A stretch of 64,000 nucleotides of DNA from Panagrolaimus kolymaensis (GCA_028622995.1 JAJQJQ010000005.1:7626001-7690000), one strand, 5' to 3'; shown: positions 36,520 to 48,039, numbered from the stretch's first letter. Numbers and translations: made by a program. The notes: a model not told the origin generated them from the letters alone.

Positions 36520-36765
36520 TTAAAAAAGTATTGAAGAAAGTTGAGGAAAAATAAAAAACGTTCCAATTGCTAAAGAGCAAAATATAAAAATATTAAATAA
36601 TTTTCTTTCCCAAGGTTCAAGCATATACAAGCCAGTTGTGAGACAATATTGTGAATACCAATGATTCGAATCAAATTTATAATTCTGAAAAAGTTTTTTT
36701 AAGTGAATTCTTAAAAGCAAACCGGTTACTTTTGGTTTAAGTTTATTTGTGGATTTACTCGGCAT
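36520..36765 (-). CDS. small subunit of serine palmitoyltransferase (ssSPT)
   Basis: A single-exon frame of 81 residues starting at the ATG at 36765. The stretch NHWYSQYCLTTGLYMLEPWE followed by RKLFN matches the hallmark of SPTSSA/SPTSSB (YQY...TALYMLEPWER...FN). One membrane span follows (IFIFCSLAIGTFFIFPQLSS). The small subunit sits in the ER membrane, raises the activity of the LCB1-LCB2 heterodimer that condenses serine with palmitoyl-CoA, and tunes chain-length choice. The N-terminal 30 residues are basic (KLKPKVTGLLLRIHLKKL), longer than in the human proteins. Because the gene is so short it would be missed easily. Confidence 0.88.
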   Translation of the reverse strand: MPSKSTNKLKPKVTGLLLRIHLKKLFQNYKFDSNHWYSQYCLTTGLYMLEPWERKLFNIFIFCSLAIGTFFIFPQLSSILF

Positions 36766-39700
36766 TTGATTCAAAAATCAATATTTCTATAAATATATCT
36801 TTTTTAATACACAGAAAGTGACGACGTTTTTTAATCTAAAAAATTTGAGAAAGAAAGGAAATGCAAAAAAGAAGAAAGAAGAAAAGCTCAATGAAAAAAG
36901 AAATGAAATCTAGAATTTTTGCCGTTGCCTATGCTCTTTTTTACTTTTGAATTACAGTTACATATTCATTGACTTAATTTGTTTTATTTTGCCTTGCCAA
37001 GGTAAAAATATAAGGAATTAGATAATTTTCTTTTTAATTATAACTATCGTATTTCTCAGAAGCATAAAGTAAATTCGATTTTTTTAACGACGAAGCATTT
37101 TTTCTATGTAATAAAGAAGACTATATTTAAATTTTTTTCTTTTATCAAACCATTTAATCTCTTTTTTGTTTCTTTTAGTCCTTCACCTTGATTCAATGTG
37201 TTTGTTTGTTAAAGAAAAACAACCATTTTTCCACCATAAAGCTCTAACGTAATTTTTTTTCATTCAAGTGCATTTTTGGTTCTCTCTTTTGCTGCAAATT
37301 TTTTTACGCAACATACATGGATCATTTACACGTTTCAATTATTTCATGTGATCATTACATGATCATGCAAACAAATTGTTTTTTTTTTCTGTCAAAATCC
37401 ATTCTCGTTCACATAATATTTTTTTTCTTTCATTTCAGAAAACTGTGCTTTTTTTTTGCAACAACTTTATTTAACTTTGTTTGTAGTTAAATTTTTTTAG
37501 AAACAAAAAAAGTCTTTTTAAACCAATCTTATCAGCGATCCTTCCTTTCTTTCCATTTATGTCAATCGAGTGTAGTTGGTTGTAGTCAAAAACATTATTT
37601 AAAGAAAAAATCGATAATAATTTTCTATGTTACTCTTTTTTTTGTTATATTTTATTCTTTTTTTCATTCAAAAAAATTTCAGAACCCGATTAAGAAAACA
37701 TTTATTAACATACATATTTTTGTTTTCGCATGAGAAAAAAAAATGCTCTGCATAAATCTGGAAATTTATTTATTTTGAAAACTGTAATAATAACTTTTTT
37801 TTATTTTTAATGCACAAAGTTTTCTTAATTTGTTATTGCCTTTTTCTCGTCATTAATATTTGATTGGTTAAAGCAAAACCAAAGTTCAAAGTTTGCTCTT
37901 ACTGTAATTTAAATGTTTATTTCATTCAACAACTTCACGACTTTCACATGGTTGTGACTATACTATTTTGAATTACCACGCTTTAATTTTTTGTTTGTTG
38001 CTAATATATAATTTCAACTTTTTTTAAAGCCAAACATCTGCGCTTAGTCATTTTAAAGTGAGTTTTTGTGCAGCACAAAATTATCAAAACAGAAACTACG
38101 GCTAGCGACTTAAAAAGACTCTTTTTAATTTTTGTTCTTTTTAAAAAAAAATGATGCTCTCAATTTTTTATTGCTACTTGCTACGTAGTTGTTGTGTACT
38201 TTCATTTAAAAATTGGCACCCATTTTTTTTTCATGGATGAGTCATTTCCACATTTCGCTTGCTTCTTTTGTTTCAAATGTAAAGTCTTTGTAATAATGAC
38301 ATGAGTAAATAACGTATATAGGCAGGCATTAATCTTTATTTTTTATAAAAATGTCTAAAAATTTAGTCTGTGCTTTATTATTTTTTTAATGACGTTTATC
38401 GTACTCACACACAACATGCTTTGGCTACAATTTTTTTTGTTGTGTCTGATGAAAATCGTGAGATAATTAATGTTTTGAAGCGTGGAAAATAAATACCTTG
38501 AGGGATTTAAACTAAATTTTTGAAAACATTGACTAAGACTTTAGTTAAAAGGATTTTGTGAAAGAAAAAATACTTTAATGAAAAAATATTATTTTAAAAT
38601 TTTTGGTAACAAAATTGTTCATTTTTTTATTCAATCCACTTTTTTTTTCTCATGTTATGCAAAGATTTTCTCATAGAGTTTTTTTATAAGCAAATTATGA
38701 GCAAGAAGAAACAGGTGCCGTAGCTGATTAATTCTTTGCTCGTCTTTGTTAGCTTGCTTTTTTTGAAATTAAAAAAAATGCAGACACATTTTTGTCTGCT
38801 TACGTTGTTCATTCATAAGAGTAAAGTTTATACTTACTAAAGTTAGTAAAGCATAAAATGAAGTTATGTGCACCTAAAATACGGTAAATTGTTTGATTGT
38901 TTTGCCACAATTTATTTTTGGTATAACCCAATCACTTGTAAAATCACTGAATTTTAAATTGCGAAAAAGTTTATTTTTGTTTAGCATCTTCTGAAACAAT
39001 TGTTGCTCCAAACATATCTCTTTCAAACCCCAATTTTATTCAAAGAGTAATTAAAAGTTTTGAATTAATTTTCTTGGGCATAAAAGTTTTTCTTTTATAT
39101 GGTTTTTTTCTTATCGGGTTACTGTATCATCTTTAATTATTTATGCACAGATAATATTCATCCTTTTCCTTCTTTCTTTTTTTGTGTTGTGCTATTTTTA
39201 AGCTAAAAGATTTAGCCATGCATTTACTACAATCGTTGTTGGTTCACCACATTTTTTTACTTCTTCTCTCCAAAATACGCTTTAGTAATAATAGTAGTAT
39301 CAATTAAAATAATTATAATTCTGAAATGCTATACAAATGAGATACATAATCTTCTCTTTTCTTTTGTACTAAAACTGTCTTGTTTTTATTCGTTTTTGTT
39401 GATGAAGAAAAAAAATATTTAACGTAAATTTTCTGTTATTTCATAATATTTTTTTTGCAAGTAAGAAAAATAAAAATATGTAAGTAAAGCTTTGTATGGA
39501 TGCATCATATTTTTCCTTAATTTTAGAAAAAAATAATTTTCTACCGCACAAATTAACTCAAAATTTTTATATGCTTGTTATTTCTTTTCTTTTTTTTTTT
39601 GCTTTCCATATTTATTTATATTTAGTTCTTTGATATTTTTTTTATATTGAGAATGAGGATAGTAGAATTGTAAGCTATGCTCATAACAGTTTATAATAAA

Positions 39701-40743
39701 AATCAATCAATATTTTTGTAGCGATAAAAATGCTAAAATTTAGTACCAAATCACGAAATGAGAGATTACGGTATTCAAAAAGTATCTATCATTTTATGGG
39801 GCATTTATTTATTTTTCATTTTGAGTTTATAAAGAAAATACTCATTCAAAAACCGACATCATTGAGTCACAAAGTTTATTGCTTTTTGTTTCTTGAAAAA
39901 ATGACACAAACCTCGTTTCTATTGTTTTATTGTTCTTGCTTCCATGAAATGCATCAAAATATCATTTGTCACGCAATTGAGTCATTGTTTTTTTTAATTT
40001 GGCAAAGATCTTTGTAAAAACACAATTCGAAGTAAGCAATCATGGATTTCATATAGCAACACGGTAAGGTAATGCTTGCCTCGGCGAGAAATTTTCTTTT
40101 TTTGATCTTCTGTTAAAAAAAGCTTTCAGATATCTTTTTCGTTTATCAGTAAAACTTTCAATCTTAGGCATTTTTCTAAATTCGCGGTACCTAAAGACTA
40201 TTATACTTCATTCTTTTCTTTATGTTTTAAACCATTCAAGATTTCTTCGTTCTACAGTATTTTTTTATATCCTTTCTCTGACGTTTATTTTTCTCACAAT
40301 TTTTGTGTCGTCGCTATTTTTCTCCTCCTTTTTTCTAAGTACAGTAATTACATATTATTTTTCCTTGTGTTGCCATTTTACGCTTTATTACCTTTCTTTT
40401 TTGCTACTTTTTTAAAAGGTTGTATGCTCAAGCATAGTTACCACACAACTAAAAACAGGTGCCCCTTATGTTTTAAATTTAATCATAAAATAAAATAATA
40501 ATATTTCTCCAAGTCGAATATATCTCTCTTTCCTTTTTTTTTAATAAATATAAAAATGTATGTCCGTACTTGGTACACAAGCTTTAAAACCACAACAGAA
40601 AAATTTGTTTTTGCGTTAGTTATTTCTTTCCTTTCCGTTGCCAGCGTGTAAATTTTTTAAAAATTTTTTGAAACAAAATCTTTAAAGTTTATCCTTATTT
40701 TTTTTAAATGAATTATTCTTGCAGGGTATTTACTTACAAAAAA
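36766..40743. other. 4-kb gene-poor region upstream of the nuclear receptor gene
   Basis: A+T-rich DNA full of T- and A-runs. The open frame at 39730-40017 (+) has no family resemblance. A CTTGCAG acceptor ends at 40725, shortly before the receptor ATG, so a 5' exon or a spliced leader joins there, and part of this region may be a long 5' intron or enhancer space. No RNA gene could be supported. Confidence 0.5.
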
Positions 40744-43357
40744 ATGTTTGAAAATTGTCGAGTTTGTGATGATCCAAACGCATCAAAACATTATGGAAGC
40801 TTTTGCTGCAGGTTTGAAACTTTTTCTTTCTTTTAAAAGATTTCATTAAAGATTTCTTTTTCAGTGGTTGCAAAGGATTCTTCCGGTTCGTTAATACTTT
40901 TATTTTTCATTTTTATTGTGTGAAAATATATAGTGGTTTAACACTGCTGAATTTTTTAATCTCTCTGTTTTGACGCTTTTTATTTAGTGAACTTTTACCG
41001 ATCTTTGAGTTAATAAAAAAATGAAGAGGAAATCCAGTATTTTCTTGAACAAAATAGTTTTCTCTTTAATGTTCTAACTTATGAAGATCAAATTTTAGTA
41101 AATTGTAAGGGATTGTCTCTCAGCATAGACCAACCAAAAAAATTCTTTAAAAAATGATTTTAAAAGTTCCAAATAAGTGTACCATCGATTTTTAAAACCA
41201 TTTCTACAATGCGTAGGTTTATTTCAGTGAGCAGCTCATACGATTTTTGTATCACCATTTCCCAAAACTTTTTTTATAGCCTTCCTAAATTTATAAACAA
41301 AAAAATAATTACATTTATTTTTCAAATTTTTAGCAACTTACGTTTTTTCAAAATTTATTGAATCTTTAATTTGGCTTTCTAACATCTCTCGTTCACTTTT
41401 ATTTCCATGTTTATGTATGTATGTTTACGTCAAACTTAACTTTTATCACATTATTATTATAACACTTATTACTTTTTAATTTATATTTTTTTTCTTATTT
41501 TATTTCTAAGAAAAATATTATTAATTGCTAAATTATGCATTTTTTTACCCTATAAACTTTCTTGTTATTCCTTTATGTCCAAAAAGAAAGCAGCATACTG
41601 TAATGCCTTTTCTTTTTTTTAGGCGTACAATAAAATTTAAGCGTATTTATCGATGTCAATATTCCAAGAATTGCACTATTTCACCTGGTAATTTTCCAAA
41701 AGTTATTATTAATTTATAAGCATTTATTTAATTTTATAGAATATCGTAATAGTTGCCGAGCATGTAGGTTTGATAAATGCTTGACTGCGGGGTTGGATCC
41801 GAATAGTAAGTGCAAATCTCTAATTGCAAGGTTAAAAAAAATAATCCCATTTTATTTTAGTGGTTCATGATGATCGTGGAATAGTAAATGCAAAAAATTT
41901 TAAAGCCGAAATGGAAGCTAAAACTGCAAAAAATAACAAACACATAAAAGAAGAAATTCCATCACGACCTCAAAGCCCTGAATTAAAGCCAATGTATTCT
42001 TCGATGACGACGAAAACAAAAACAGAAATAATGCCACCATCCTCGCATGAACAAACTCAAGTTGTAACAAAAAGGAATTTAGCTAAAATAAATTTTGAAA
42101 TTGAATGTCATAAATGGCATGATGCTGTTGTAGCAAATAGCAAACGAATGGTAAAATACCATACATCTTTTTTTTGAGCAACACTATTGATAGAAGATTT
42201 TTAGTTTCAAGCAACAAGTGGCCCACTTGGAGACATAAAAATTATTCCAGCATTTAATCAATCTGATGGATTTTCAATCGCAAATTATTTTGTTTTAGTT
42301 GAAAGGTAATTTTGATTTTGAATATTGAAGATGCAAAAAATTAACTATGCTCAAATTTTATAGACTTTGTGACAATTATTTTGATTCAACTGCTGCTCAT
42401 ACAACATGCTCAGCCAGTGAATTTTATCATTCCACTGAGCTTTCTGCTTCCAAAGCTTTATCTGACCCACGACAAATTGCTGTAAGAACTAAAGTAAGAT
42501 TTCAAAAATATTTTTTCATGTAAAATAATATCTGTAATTAAAGATTGATTGGCCTGGTAGATTTTTTGTTACTCCGTTTGCATTTAAACGAATTTGGTGT
42601 CGAGTGGTTTCACATTATGTTGATTGGACAAGTCACATTCCAGAAGTGCGTGAACTTTCAATTGAAGATCAAATTCACCTTGTTATTGACCGAGCTGTTC
42701 CATGCGTGGATTTGCTTTTAGGATATCGTGGAATGCAAAATAATGTTAAAGGCGTACCACTTTCTGGAGGAACATATTTTCCAAGGGATAAACAAGAACA
42801 AGAACTCATTGATCCATGGTAAATTTAGAAATTATTTTCTTTTAAAATAAAGCAAATGTTTTAGTCTTCGACCATATCTCTCAGGATTAGCTGATTGGGT
42901 TTATGATGAGTTTATAATCCCAGCAAAAGATATGGCTTTAACTGAAACTGAATATGCCCTTTTAAGGCTTTTGATCTTTTTTGTTCCAGGTAAAAAACCA
43001 ACTTAAATAATAATAAAAAAGTATCCTAGCTAATTGTCCCTAAATTCCATCTTTCAAGTTTTAATTCATGTAAACCCATTTTCAGTTCCCGGTCTCTCAA
43101 CTCAAGGTAAAGAAATTGTTAGAAAAGCTAGTAATTTTTATCGTGAAGTCCTTGTTCAACATATCAAAAATGAATCACAAACCAATGACGTTGATATAAT
43201 TTTGAGTCGAATGAGTGAAGTTATGAAATTTTTACCCGTCATTGAAACAGCTAAAACTTTGGAGGATGAAGGATTTTCTGTTATGACTTTATTCAACATT
43301 GCCGACATGCAAGGCGAATTATCTTATGAAATACATATCAGGAAAGGCGGACATTAG
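40744..43357 (+). CDS. nuclear hormone receptor (NHR)
   Basis: Predicted exons are 40744-40811, 40865-40885 (a 21-bp microexon), 41623-41687, 41740-41805, 41861-42150, 42205-42305, 42364-42493, 42544-42818, 42865-42989 and 43086-43357 (470 residues). The N-terminal C4 DNA-binding domain reads CRVCDDPNASKHYGSFCCSG, then CKGFFRRT and RCQYSKNCTISPEYRNSCRA, then CRFDKCLTAGLD. The P-box is CSGCK, against the usual CEGCK, a change often seen in expanded nematode NHR families. The C-terminal ligand-binding domain contains LSIEDQIHLVIDRAVPCVDL and ETEYALLRLLIFFVPVPGLS, then helices ending near MQGELSYEIHIRK. It acts as a nuclear ligand-regulated or constitutive transcription factor; target and ligand are unknown. 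The intron between 40885 and 41623 is 737 bp, long for this genome. Confidence 0.9.
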
Positions 43358-43451
43358 TTAATAATTTACAAACTTTTTTAAAAAAAATTAAAGCCAGATT
43401 TTTATATGTTGTACAAAATGTTAATATTTTTATAAATAAATAAATTACTTA

Positions 43452-43801
43452 CAAGGGAACCACCAGACATGTCACATCGATATTGAAATTCTGTTTCGGT
43501 AGAAAAATAATTTAGCACTTTTTAAAACATATGGCAAAATCTTAGCGGTGAATGGAAGATGAAAAAAAAGTTATGACTCCTTGAATATTCTAATTTTTGA
43601 TGCTTTTCCTTATCAGTTGCTAAAGCTATTTCCTATTTGTTGTGAGTATGGTGTAGGCGAGAAAGGCGGAACGGCCATGCGATGGAAGTCGCAGGTTCGA
43701 ATCCGCCTTGTGATTTTTCGTGTTTTTACCCTTATTAAATCTTGTTTTGCCGCTTTTTATGTTAAATATTAATGAAAGTTATTGATTTTTAAATATTTTT
43801 T
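43452..43801 (+). repeat. left inverted-repeat arm of the foldback element
   Basis: Pairs with 44729-45079 read in reverse complement. It contains the Pol III-like B box and 8-bp stem listed separately. Confidence 0.88.
43651..43718 (+). other. Pol III-like B box with 8-bp stem and T-run (also in the right arm, minus strand)
   Basis: GGTTCGAATCC (43694-43704) is a perfect tRNA B-box. AAGGCGGA (43663-43670) pairs exactly with TCCGCCTT (43702-43709), and a run of five T follows at 43713-43717 as in Pol III terminators. A weak A-box-like stretch (TGTAGGCGAGAAAGG) precedes. A standard cloverleaf does not form, so this is tRNA-derived rather than a tRNA. The mirror copy lies at about 44813-44880 on the minus strand. 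Confidence 0.5.
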
Positions 43802-44288
43802 CTTATTTTATGGCTATTTTTAAATTATTTAACCCATTGAATTTTTGAATAAATTTATTTACGAAAATTCGTTAATTGAAATCTAATTACTTATTGAAGT
43901 AAAAGAATCTTTGTTGGTGAATGTTTTTTATTTAATTGCCCCTATTTACTTTTTTTATAGAAGCGTTGTTTTTTTAAAGAAAAATACGCTCGCACTTTTC
44001 CTTGTGAAGCATTAGTAACAAAAAAAGATTGGGAGTTTTCTATGAACTTATTACACAGTGATTGAATAGGTGAATGAACTTTCATATGGGTATCATAAAA
44101 CTTTAAAACATTTTTTCATAATTCCAGAATAAACGTTGCATTTTCAATTTTAACTTGCAAATCTTTATTTAAATTTTCTTTGTTTTTTTTCGCGCCCAAG
44201 TTCTAAAAATTTTGAGAATACCCTTTAAGGATGGGTGGGTGGGAATTTTTGTTAATGCTGATAAAAATTGCTCATTGACTGATACAAC

Positions 44289-44401
44289 CAGAGCTGTTGA
44301 TTAATCGACCGATTAATCGAAAATCGATAATCGAAAAACTTCGATTATACTCGATTAATCGAAATCGATAATCGAAGGTTTTCGATTAATCGACAGCTCT
44401 G
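44289..44401. repeat. AATCGATT-rich palindrome nested in the foldback element
   Basis: A 113-bp segment that begins CAGAGCTGTTGATTAATCGA and ends with nearly its reverse complement, TCGATTAATCGACAGCTCTG. The inside is built from ATCGATAATCGA and CGATTAATCGA units, so it can fold on itself many ways. It has sharp edges, which suggests a separate small inverted-repeat element inserted into the larger one. Confidence 0.75.
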
Positions 44402-44728
44402 CTCTCAACTAATTGATAAATATCTCTTGAGAATATCGATTTATTAGAATTTTTGGGTTTTTGGAATTAAATTTTTTTTTGATATTAGCTGACTTTTATT
44501 TATTTTACTTTTTTAAATTACTTAAAACGGAACTTTCCGCTTTTTGTGGTTTATTTTTATAGTATTTAATTAATTTTTTAAAAGTAATTTTACAAAATCT
44601 TGATTAATAGTTTTATATTTTAAAGCGTTTTTCTTTTTTTGGCCCTTTTACATAAAATAGAAAAACCAACTTTAATTTTCAAAATCCCCTTACTCGTTCG
44701 AAGGTAAAGCAATAAGACAAAAAACATG

Positions 44729-45079
44729 AAAAAAATATTTAAAAATCAATAACTTTCATTAATATTTAACATAAAAAGCGGCAAAACAAGATTTAATAAG
44801 GGTAAAAACACGAAAAATCACAAGGCGGATTCGAACCTGCGACTTCCATCGCATGGCCGTTCCGCCTTTCTCGCCTACACCATACTCACAACAAATAGGA
44901 AATAGCTTTAGCAACTGATAAGGAAAAGCATCAAAAATTAGAATATTCAAGGAGTCATAACTTTTTTTTCATCTTCCATTCACCGCTAAGATTTTGCCAT
45001 ATGTTTTAAAAAGTGCTAAATTATTTTTCTACCGAAACAGAATTTCAATATCGATGTGACATGTCTGGTGGTTCCCTTG
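44729..45079 (-). repeat. right inverted-repeat arm of the foldback element
   Basis: Reverse-complement partner of 43452-43801, ending ATGTCTGGTGGTTCCCTTG. Confidence 0.88.
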
Positions 45080-45381
45080 TTAGATGAAAAATGTCTCGAA
45101 AGTATGAGATCATGCGAGTTAAATATAACAATAAAGTTCAATGAATAATAGTAAAACAAGATCGAAAAATTAATTAATGAAATAAAGCATTGCGTAAAGA
45201 TACTATTCCAAATAAAAAACACATCTTCAAAACTTTTGAAATTTTTTTAAAATGCGTCATCCTAAAGACTTTTGGCAATATGAGTCCAACATAAACCAAG
45301 CACAAATTTCCCGCTATTTGACTATTTCCTAACTTTTTCTTCATCTTCAACAACTTTTTGATTGGATAATTCAAAACAATA

Positions 45382-46777
45382 ATGTCGTCTGTTACAGAAG
45401 CATTAACTTTCGAAGGATGCAATTTGTTTCGTCAACGAATCATTTATTCCATTTTAAGTGGACGAAGAATTGAAGTTACTGAAATTCGACCTCATGATGA
45501 TTCTCCTGGTGTTAAAGGTTTGTTTTTTTATTTTTAAAAAACGTAATCACATGTTTAAATCATTTTTTTAGATCACGAAGTTAAACTCCTTTCTCTTCTT
45601 GAAAAAATAACAAATGGAACTCGCGTTAATATCAATAAGACTGGTACTATTGTTCGATTTGATCCTGGAATGATTCATGGTGGAACGATAGAATTTGATT
45701 GTGGAACTTCAAGATGCATCAGCTATTTCTTAGAAGCATTAACATTCTTATCGCCTTTTTGTAAAAGTCCGTTAAATGCAACACTAAAAGGTGTTACTAA
45801 TATTTACAATGAAATTTCTGTGGATGCTATGAGAGCTACGTGGTTACCTGTTTTTAACAAATTTATTCTTAATGATGAAAATTTGGCTATTAAAGTAAGT
45901 TACTAACACCGCTTATTTAATGACTTATTATTCACTTTAGATCAAATCACGAGGTTTTGCTCCGGACGGTGGTGGAGTTGTTACTTTCACAGCTCCTATT
46001 GTTCAAAAATTGCGGCCAGCTTTGGTAAATTTTCTTGTTTCACTTCTCCTTTTTTTATAACTATTATTTTAGCGTGAAAAACCTGGTAAAGTATGGAAGT
46101 TTCGTGGACTAGCATATGTATGTAAAGTTTCACCATCACTTGCTCAAAGAATGATTCAATCAGCAAAGAAAACTCTTCGTGATTATATTGCCGATGTTTA
46201 TATTACAGTCGATCAAAGAAAGGGTGTTTTTGGTGGAAATTCTCCTGGCTTTGGATTATTTTTAACTGCTGAAACAACTGAAGGTGTTTTCTATCATGGT
46301 GAAGCAATGTCTGTACCAAAAGATACTGACGAAAATCAGCTGATTCCTGAAGAAGTTGGAGAAAAAGCTGCTGTTGCTTTATTGGAAGAAATTTACCGAG
46401 TATGTTTTTTCTTCCACTATCTGTTTTCACCATCGCTTGTTTTTCAGGGAGGCTGTTGTGATTTGACAGCTCAACCATTAGCTGCAACGTTTATGACGTT
46501 AGGAGAAAAAGATGTTTCAAAGTTTTTATTTGGTCCACTTTCAACTTATACGTAAGATTTTCCTTTATAATTTTTCCAATAACAGCTTCGTTTTAGTATC
46601 CACACACTTCGCAACTTGAGACTTTTTTTTGAGCAAACTTTCAAAATGGAAGAATATTGGAAATTGCATCCAGAAGAGGAAGAAGCAGAAGAAACAAAAC
46701 GTATTGGCTCTCGTGATAAAGCACTTGTAACCGGCGTTGGTGTTGGTTACTCAAATTTGAACAAGATTATTTTTTAA
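45382..46777 (+). CDS. RCL1, RNA 3'-terminal phosphate cyclase-like protein
   Basis: Predicted exons are 45382-45517, 45572-45894, 45941-46024, 46073-46399, 46448-46551 and 46597-46777 (384 residues). RCL1 is a nucleolar factor of the small-subunit processome that works with the GTPase BMS1 in 18S rRNA processing; it has the cyclase fold but no cyclase activity. Matching features are LTFEGCNLFRQRIIYSILSG, RVNINKTGTIVRFDPGMIHG, SRGFAPDGGGVVTF and GGNSPGFGLFLTAETTEGVF, then the C-terminal GVGVGYSNLNKIIF. The catalytic histidine of true cyclases is not evident near the C-terminus, in line with RCL1. This is the first gene of a tight same-strand cluster; AATAAA follows at 46819-46824. It begins about 300 bp after the foldback element. 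Confidence 0.94.
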
Positions 46778-46818
46778 ATTTGTTTATTATTGTTTTTTGT
46801 TGCTGAGTTTTTTAGAGT

Positions 46819-46824
46819 AATAAA
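46819..46824 (+). terminator. poly(A) signal of the RCL1 gene
   Basis: AATAAA 42 bases after the stop codon and about 110 bases before the next start codon, a spacing typical of nematode operons. Confidence 0.6.
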
Positions 46825-46918
46825 GTTGTTATTTTTTACCCCATTTGAGCCTTTGATGTGGTGATATTTCCACCCAATATTTATTTTTCTTTTATTTTTG
46901 TACCTTTAGTTATCTGAT

Positions 46919-46928
46919 TATTATTAGA
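46919..46928 (+). promoter_or_regulatory. candidate trans-splice acceptor before the 46935 gene
   Basis: TTATTATTAG ends 6 bases before the ATG at 46935. It is the nearest acceptor-like AG and would give a very short leader, as expected for a downstream operon gene. Confidence 0.4.
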
Positions 46929-46934
46929 TGAGAG

Positions 46935-47912
46935 ATGGAAGCATCCATATTCAGACATGGAAAATTACCTAAAACTATATTATTTCTTGAGATTATTGAA
47001 AATGTTGATGATTATTGGCCACGAGGATTAACTTTTTACCAAATTTTTGTACTTCATATGCCTGTCACTAAAAAGTTGCTGCAACATCTTGAGCATTTTT
47101 CCAAAGAATCACTACCAAAATGGATGTTACTAGCATATCCAGAAGTTAAAGAACTAGTACAAAAACCTTATTTAAAAAGTGTGGCTCAAATGGATTTAGG
47201 AATAATTATGAAAATGGAAGAAAATTTAAATCCTAAATCTTTACCCTATCCCCAACTAATTTGGTTGCAACAAGTTTGTGAAGCTGAGAAAGAATTTGAA
47301 GCCATTCGTTTTTTGAATCAGAATACGATTGTTTACACATCCAAAAACCAGTATTCTAATCCAACTTTAACAATAACTATGAGTTCGAATTTTCCATTTG
47401 AACAACCATTATTTCGAGGTTGTTATACAGAAACTTGGGTTTATAAATGGATTACGAATAAATCGTAAGTACACTTCTTGCACTTTTTGTACTAAATTTT
47501 CCAATTTAGAACCTTAAATGGTGTTTTTGAAAGCTATAATGAATTCATATCAACTCTTAAACCCGCATTTGAATATATTTCATCTTTATGCTATGATGAT
47601 TCTCGGGTTCGGTTGATTCATTATCAAACGGAAGAACCTTTATCAAATAATGAAATGCATTTATTGAGCCTTCAAGATAGTAATTCCATAGTAATATTTT
47701 GCAAAGTCACGTTTTATGGATATCATATAGAAGAATTTTATGTAAAAGCTTTGATTAATATTAAAAATTTTGATGAATTCCCCAATGAAATTGAAACAGT
47801 CCCGAAAGAAGCTTCCAGGAACTTGAACATATGCTTATGGAAAAATGAACAAACTCTTGAACAAAATTTATTTGATTGTTTAGTTGGTGTTACAAATAAT
47901 GGATGTTTCTGA
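46935..47912 (+). CDS. unrecognised cytoplasmic-type protein in the RCL1 cluster
   Basis: Two predicted exons, 46935-47464 and 47510-47912, give 310 residues. No signal peptide or membrane span is evident. The N-terminal half looks helical (LPKTILFLEIIENVDDYWPR, TKKLLQHLEHFSKESLPKWM), while the C-terminal half alternates strands (NSIVIFCKVTFYGYHIEEFY). This could suggest an F-box- or ankyrin-less adaptor, but no motif is diagnostic, so I assign no function. Its position 157 bp after RCL1 and 127 bp before the RNase H2C-like gene on the same strand suggests co-transcription. AATAAA follows the stop at 47915-47920. The ATG at 46928 is out of frame. Confidence 0.7.
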
Positions 47913-47914
47913 AA

Positions 47915-47920
47915 AATAAA
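47915..47920 (+). terminator. poly(A) signal of the 46935-47912 gene
   Basis: AATAAA three bases after the TGA stop; about 120 bases separate it from the next start codon. Confidence 0.55.
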
Positions 47921-48021
47921 GATTTTTTGTATTTTCATTTTTGTGAAAGATCAATAATGAAAAATGTTTTTATGTCTTTTATTATCTTTTTTGTTTTGTT
48001 TTGCATACAAAGTATTCTATG

Positions 48022-48033
48022 TATCTATTTCAG
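48022..48033 (+). promoter_or_regulatory. candidate trans-splice acceptor before the RNase H2C-like gene
   Basis: A pyrimidine-rich stretch ending TTTCAG at 48033, six bases before the ATG at 48040. Confidence 0.5.
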
Positions 48034-48039
48034 ACAATA

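Larger units (their letters stand above)
43452..45079. mobile_element. foldback element with ~350-bp inverted repeats and TTA target duplication
   Basis: The two ends are long inverted repeats (43452-43801 and 44729-45079) that match almost base for base, starting CAAGGGAACCACCAGACATG. The element is flanked on both sides by TTA (43449-43451 and 45080-45082), the 3-bp TWA-type duplication made by PIF/Harbinger transposases. The 930-bp core has no transposase frame, so it is non-autonomous. The near-identical arms suggest recent movement or ongoing gene conversion. The mirrored 63-residue frames in both arms are part of the repeat, not genes. Confidence 0.8.

Noticed and set aside
39730..40017. 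95-residue frame upstream of the nuclear receptor
   Set aside because: No family match, and composition is the same as surrounding non-coding DNA.
43651..43718. Functional tRNA gene
   Set aside because: The B box is perfect but T-arm pairs mismatch and no 7-bp acceptor stem with a normal cloverleaf forms.
43581..44950. Two mirrored 63-residue open frames as a duplicated gene
   Set aside because: They are the same stretch of the inverted-repeat arms read in opposite directions; no start context, splice sites or family match.
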